Virus record (IMG/VR): IMGVR_UViG_3300043772_003331
Location: 1 to 48,181 of that record
Reading direction: 5' to 3' (one strand)
Origin: a virus
Length of the DNA: 48,181 bases
Both the position numbers and the translations under genes were made by a program. The notes beneath the pieces are model-generated. The model searched no databases. It saw only the letters and a list, made by a program, of their open reading frames with translations, and was not told where the DNA came from. Positions 45,592 through 48,181 of this stretch are shown here, piece after piece. The number at the start of each line of letters is the position of its first letter. Positions within the stretch are counted from its first letter, which is position 1.

Positions 45592-47274
45592 ATGGCCTCA
45601 TATAATTACACCTTCACCTCTGGGGATACCGTGACCCCGACTAAGTTGAATTCCGCCCGCACCGTCAGCGAAATCGTCAACGCTGACATCAAGAGCGATG
45701 CGGCGATTGCTGGAACGAAGGTTGATCCTAATTTTGGAAGTCAGAATGTTACAACGACTGGAGTAGGAACATTTTCGATATTAGACATCCGGCAAGGCGC
45801 TCCTCGGGTGCAAATCAATGAAACCGATGCGTCAACGAACAATAAGCAGTGGGACATTCTTGCCGATAACGAGGGAATGTTTATCCGCGCGGTCAATGAC
45901 GCTTACAACGCCGCCGGAAACGCCATCGAAATCCAGCGGACTGGAACGACCATTGATTCTGTCTCGATGCCGAATGGCAATGTGGGGATTGGGACGAGTT
46001 CGCCGCAGTCGAAGCTGGAAGTTGCCGGAAATATACACACAAAGTCTTCGGAGCAATACAGCGGCCTTGCGGTAAGGAACGCCACTAACACGGTAGGCTT
46101 TATTATTGGCAGTTCCGCGACCAATGACTCAGGTTCGCTCGGCCTGCTAAACGGCGGAACCCAATCCGTTGCCCTGCAAGCCAGCGGAGTGTCTTATCTT
46201 AACGGAGGCAACGTCGGCATCAACACCAACAACCCCACCTCCAAACTAACAGTCGTAGACAACAGCGCCAACGACGCCGTGCGCATCACGCAGACCGGCA
46301 GCGGCAATGCGCTGGTGGTGGAGGACTCGGCGAATCCTGACGCTACACCGTTTGTGGTGACGGCGGATGGGAGTGTGGGCATTGGCACTGCGCCCAGCGC
46401 CGGAGTAAAACTAGATGTTGTTGGGGTCATTCGTTCTGCTTTCGTAAGTGTAATTAATGGCGCGGCGTCTACATATCGCTTTCTTGCTTTTGAAACAAAC
46501 GCCGTAAGGCGCTGGGACATTGGGGCCACCGATGACGCAGAAAGCGGTTCCAATGCTGGTTCAAACTTATTCCTGCATAGATTTTCGGATGCTGGAGCGT
46601 TTCTTGAACGAGTCCTGCACATCTCAAGAAGCACTGGAAACATTGGCATCAATACCAGCATCCCCACCGAACGCTTAGAAGTCAACGGCACGGTCAAAGC
46701 CACAGCATTCAGCGGGCCGCTCACCGGCAACGTCACCGGCAACCTCACCGGCACCGCCAGCGCCATCGCGGACGGCAGTGTTAGCACGGCGAAGATTGTG
46801 GATGCGAACGTGACCTTGGCAAAGCTCGTCACCGCAGTGCAGGAGGCGCTTGTTCCGGCGGGTGCGGTCCAAGCGTTCGCCATGAACAGCGCCCCCAGTG
46901 GCTGGCTGGCGGCAGACGGCACCAATGTCAGCCGCAGCACCTACGCCGCGCTATTCAGCGCCATCGGCACGACCTACGGAGCTGGCGACGGCAGCACGAC
47001 TTTTGCCCTGCCCGACCTGCGCGGCTATTTCGTGCGCGGCAGCGGAACCAACAGCGACGCCACGGCGTCTGGCACGTTTGGCGCAAAGCAGGCGGATGAA
47101 CTTAAAAGCCATAGTCACACAGTTGATGATAACAGCGTGGCAAGCAACGGTAATTTCGGCCCCGGAGGGGCAGCGCCGTATCCATCGGGTGGCGTCACAA
47201 GAACAACGTCCGACACCGGCGGCACCGAAACCCGCCCGAAGAACATCGCCATGTTGTATTGCATCAAGTTCTAA
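45592..47274 (+). CDS. Tail fibre with Tail Collar tip
   Basis: 560 residues. The anchor (YTFTSGDTVTPTKLNSA) is like that of 4357-5556. A beta-helical body follows with IGTSSPQSKLEVAGN, IGINTSIPTERLEVNG-type repeats, then the shared GNVTGNLTGTASAIADGSVSTAK block. The C-terminus is a phage Tail Collar domain: APSGWLAADGTNVSRSTYAALFSAIGTTYGAGDG, FALPDLRGYFVRG, and SHSHTVDD. That tip probably binds the receptor. It replaces the different tip in copy A. Confidence 0.88.
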   Translation: MASYNYTFTSGDTVTPTKLNSARTVSEIVNADIKSDAAIAGTKVDPNFGSQNVTTTGVGTFSILDIRQGAPRVQINETDASTNNKQWDILADNEGMFIRAVNDAYNAAGNAIEIQRTGTTIDSVSMPNGNVGIGTSSPQSKLEVAGNIHTKSSEQYSGLAVRNATNTVGFIIGSSATNDSGSLGLLNGGTQSVALQASGVSYLNGGNVGINTNNPTSKLTVVDNSANDAVRITQTGSGNALVVEDSANPDATPFVVTADGSVGIGTAPSAGVKLDVVGVIRSAFVSVINGAASTYRFLAFETNAVRRWDIGATDDAESGSNAGSNLFLHRFSDAGAFLERVLHISRSTGNIGINTSIPTERLEVNGTVKATAFSGPLTGNVTGNLTGTASAIADGSVSTAKIVDANVTLAKLVTAVQEALVPAGAVQAFAMNSAPSGWLAADGTNVSRSTYAALFSAIGTTYGAGDGSTTFALPDLRGYFVRGSGTNSDATASGTFGAKQADELKSHSHTVDDNSVASNGNFGPGGAAPYPSGGVTRTTSDTGGTETRPKNIAMLYCIKF

Positions 47275-47276
47275 GC

Positions 47277-47621
47277 ATGACCCCATGGCAACGCGCAAAA
47301 CACTGGTGGGACAACCACAGCACGCAAGACTTCTGGGAGCTTGTCGGCGAGCATCTGTCGTCTGGCTTAGTCCACGCCACACCGGAAGTCTTTCTGCTGG
47401 CCTCGGAGTTGCGGTGGAACGCGGAGGAGAAGTGCTTTGAAAGCGGCGAGCCAAATTGTTGGTTCGTCACTTTGGCTGCTGCTGTTGGCCGCGCAAACCC
47501 TGTGCGGGAGTTTATGCGCGTGGCGACTCGGCCGCAGCAATACGCGGCTTGGTGCCGCAGGGGCAGCTTTGAACCGCGAGTCTACGATTGGGACAAACTA
47601 ATTAGCAAAACAGGAGGATAA
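47277..47621 (+). CDS. Ejection-operon protein, copy B (114 aa)
   Basis: 114 residues, nearly identical to 5553-5897. ATG 47277 is chosen because it matches the copy A start; an upstream in-frame start would add six residues and overlap the fibre gene. The same AGGAGG site for the next gene follows. Role uncertain, possibly T7 gp13-like. Confidence 0.66.
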   Translation: MTPWQRAKHWWDNHSTQDFWELVGEHLSSGLVHATPEVFLLASELRWNAEEKCFESGEPNCWFVTLAAAVGRANPVREFMRVATRPQQYAAWCRRGSFEPRVYDWDKLISKTGG

Positions 47622-47625
47622 TACT

Positions 47626-48181
47626 ATGGGAGGAAGATCATCATCACCCGCGCCGCAGCCAGTGCCAGCCGCACCGCCGCCGATTGATTACGACAAGATG
47701 GCCGAGGCCAGTATCCGCGTAGCTCGCGCACAGACAGCGGAAGAAGAAGCAGCGATCAAGCGGCTATACCCTGAGTATATCCGCATGCAGTTTGGCACAG
47801 CGGACCAGCTCTCGCGCAACCTCGACAACCAGTTCTCCCAGTTTGCCCGCCAGACCATCCTCGACGAGATGGGCCGCGATATGGGGCCGAGCGCGCTGGA
47901 GAACCAGATGCGCGCCCTTGGCGCCAGCGCCATGTCCTACCGGCCGGATCAAATCTCCGCGCCGACCAACATCCGCAACGTGCGCGCCAATCTGGCCAAC
48001 GCTGCGCAGATGGGTCCGGTGCGTGACGTTCGCGGAGTCAATGCCCAGCGGGTTGGCGATGTCCGCGCCCGCGAAGTCGGCGCCGGTGCCCTCGGCCAGT
48101 CGCTAGTCGGCGAGGCCATGAACCGCGTGGCCAGCGGCGGACGGCTCTCTGCCGAGGCCAGCCGCGATGCCGTGCAGTCGG
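47626..48181 (+). CDS. Internal virion/ejection protein, copy B, 5' part
   Basis: First 185 codons of a protein nearly identical to the start of 5902-7287 (MGGRSSSPAPQPVPAAPPPIDYDKMAEAS...). Open to the window end, so incomplete by truncation, not by mutation. The remaining ejection genes of copy B are expected beyond the edge. Confidence 0.85.
   Translation, partial: MGGRSSSPAPQPVPAAPPPIDYDKMAEASIRVARAQTAEEEAAIKRLYPEYIRMQFGTADQLSRNLDNQFSQFARQTILDEMGRDMGPSALENQMRALGASAMSYRPDQISAPTNIRNVRANLANAAQMGPVRDVRGVNAQRVGDVRAREVGAGALGQSLVGEAMNRVASGGRLSAEASRDAVQS

Larger units (their letters stand above)
42024..48181. repeat. Diverged duplicate of late segment, copy B
   Basis: Second copy of the segment at 1-6457, truncated by the window end. 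Match quality is uneven. The 69-aa membrane protein (42330-42539) is almost unchanged at DNA level, the nozzle is clearly homologous but diverged, the fibre is shared only in blocks, and the lytic enzyme (42876-43460) is unrelated to its positional counterpart. This mosaic pattern is typical of related phages exchanging modules rather than of a recent tandem duplication. Confidence 0.93.

Overview
The window is temperate, tailed double-stranded DNA phage sequence. It is either prophage DNA or a metagenomic phage contig; no unambiguous bacterial housekeeping gene is visible. Short-tailed (podovirus-like) morphology is inferred from a P22/T7-like portal, a small adaptor, a T7 gp12-like nozzle, and a row of internal/ejection proteins ending in a 2034-residue giant, with no tape measure, sheath or major tail tube gene. 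The host is probably a Gram-negative bacterium: the lysis cassette encodes a lipoprotein with a lipobox and peptidoglycan-degrading enzymes. GC is fairly high by eye. I cannot name the host phylum from sequence alone.

Layout. 1-15702 is the distal part of a late region: lysis cassette, S74-type fibre, nozzle, tail fibre, ejection proteins, an embedded PAPS-reductase-like gene and the giant protein, closed by a terminator. 15750-15960 looks like a phage attachment site: the 5' half of a tRNA-Phe gene flanked by arm-like direct repeats, followed by a tyrosine integrase. 17085-18225 is the only minus-strand block: a small gene, a PEGA lipoprotein and a ribbon-helix-helix regulator. It is surrounded by arrays of a (A/T)TGCCAA box repeating every 10 bp. 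18434-31179 is the early region, many small genes joined by ATGA/TAATG stop-start overlaps. It holds an excisionase-like protein, a C5-cytosine methyltransferase with a second long reading frame on top of it, an HNH protein, a lambda O-like initiator gene with internal iterons (probable origin), a DnaB-type helicase, an SSB, and PD-(D/E)XK nucleases. 31237-48181 is the next late region: terminase, scaffold, SU10-type major capsid protein, portal, adaptor, then again lysis cassette, nozzle, fibre and ejection proteins, cut by the window end.

Positions 1-6457 and 42024-48181 are therefore two diverged copies of the same late segment about 42 kb apart, roughly one phage genome. Some genes are near identical. 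The endolysin (L,D-transpeptidase-fold versus amidase) and the receptor-binding part of the fibre have been exchanged, and an S74 fibre is present only in the first copy. The simplest readings are two related prophages in tandem sharing one attachment junction at about 15.8 kb, or an assembly that passes through two co-occurring strains.

How it works together: integrase, excisionase-like protein and the RHH/box arrays form the lysogeny and early-control segment. The initiator, iterons, helicase, SSB and nucleases replicate the DNA. Terminase, portal, capsid and scaffold package it. The adaptor, nozzle, fibres and ejection proteins deliver it, and the holin-like, spanin-like and lytic enzyme genes release progeny. 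The most unusual features are the decameric operator arrays next to an RHH gene, the double-frame methyltransferase locus, and a virion giant protein that appears to combine a zinc metallopeptidase with a HhH DNA-glycosylase-like segment.
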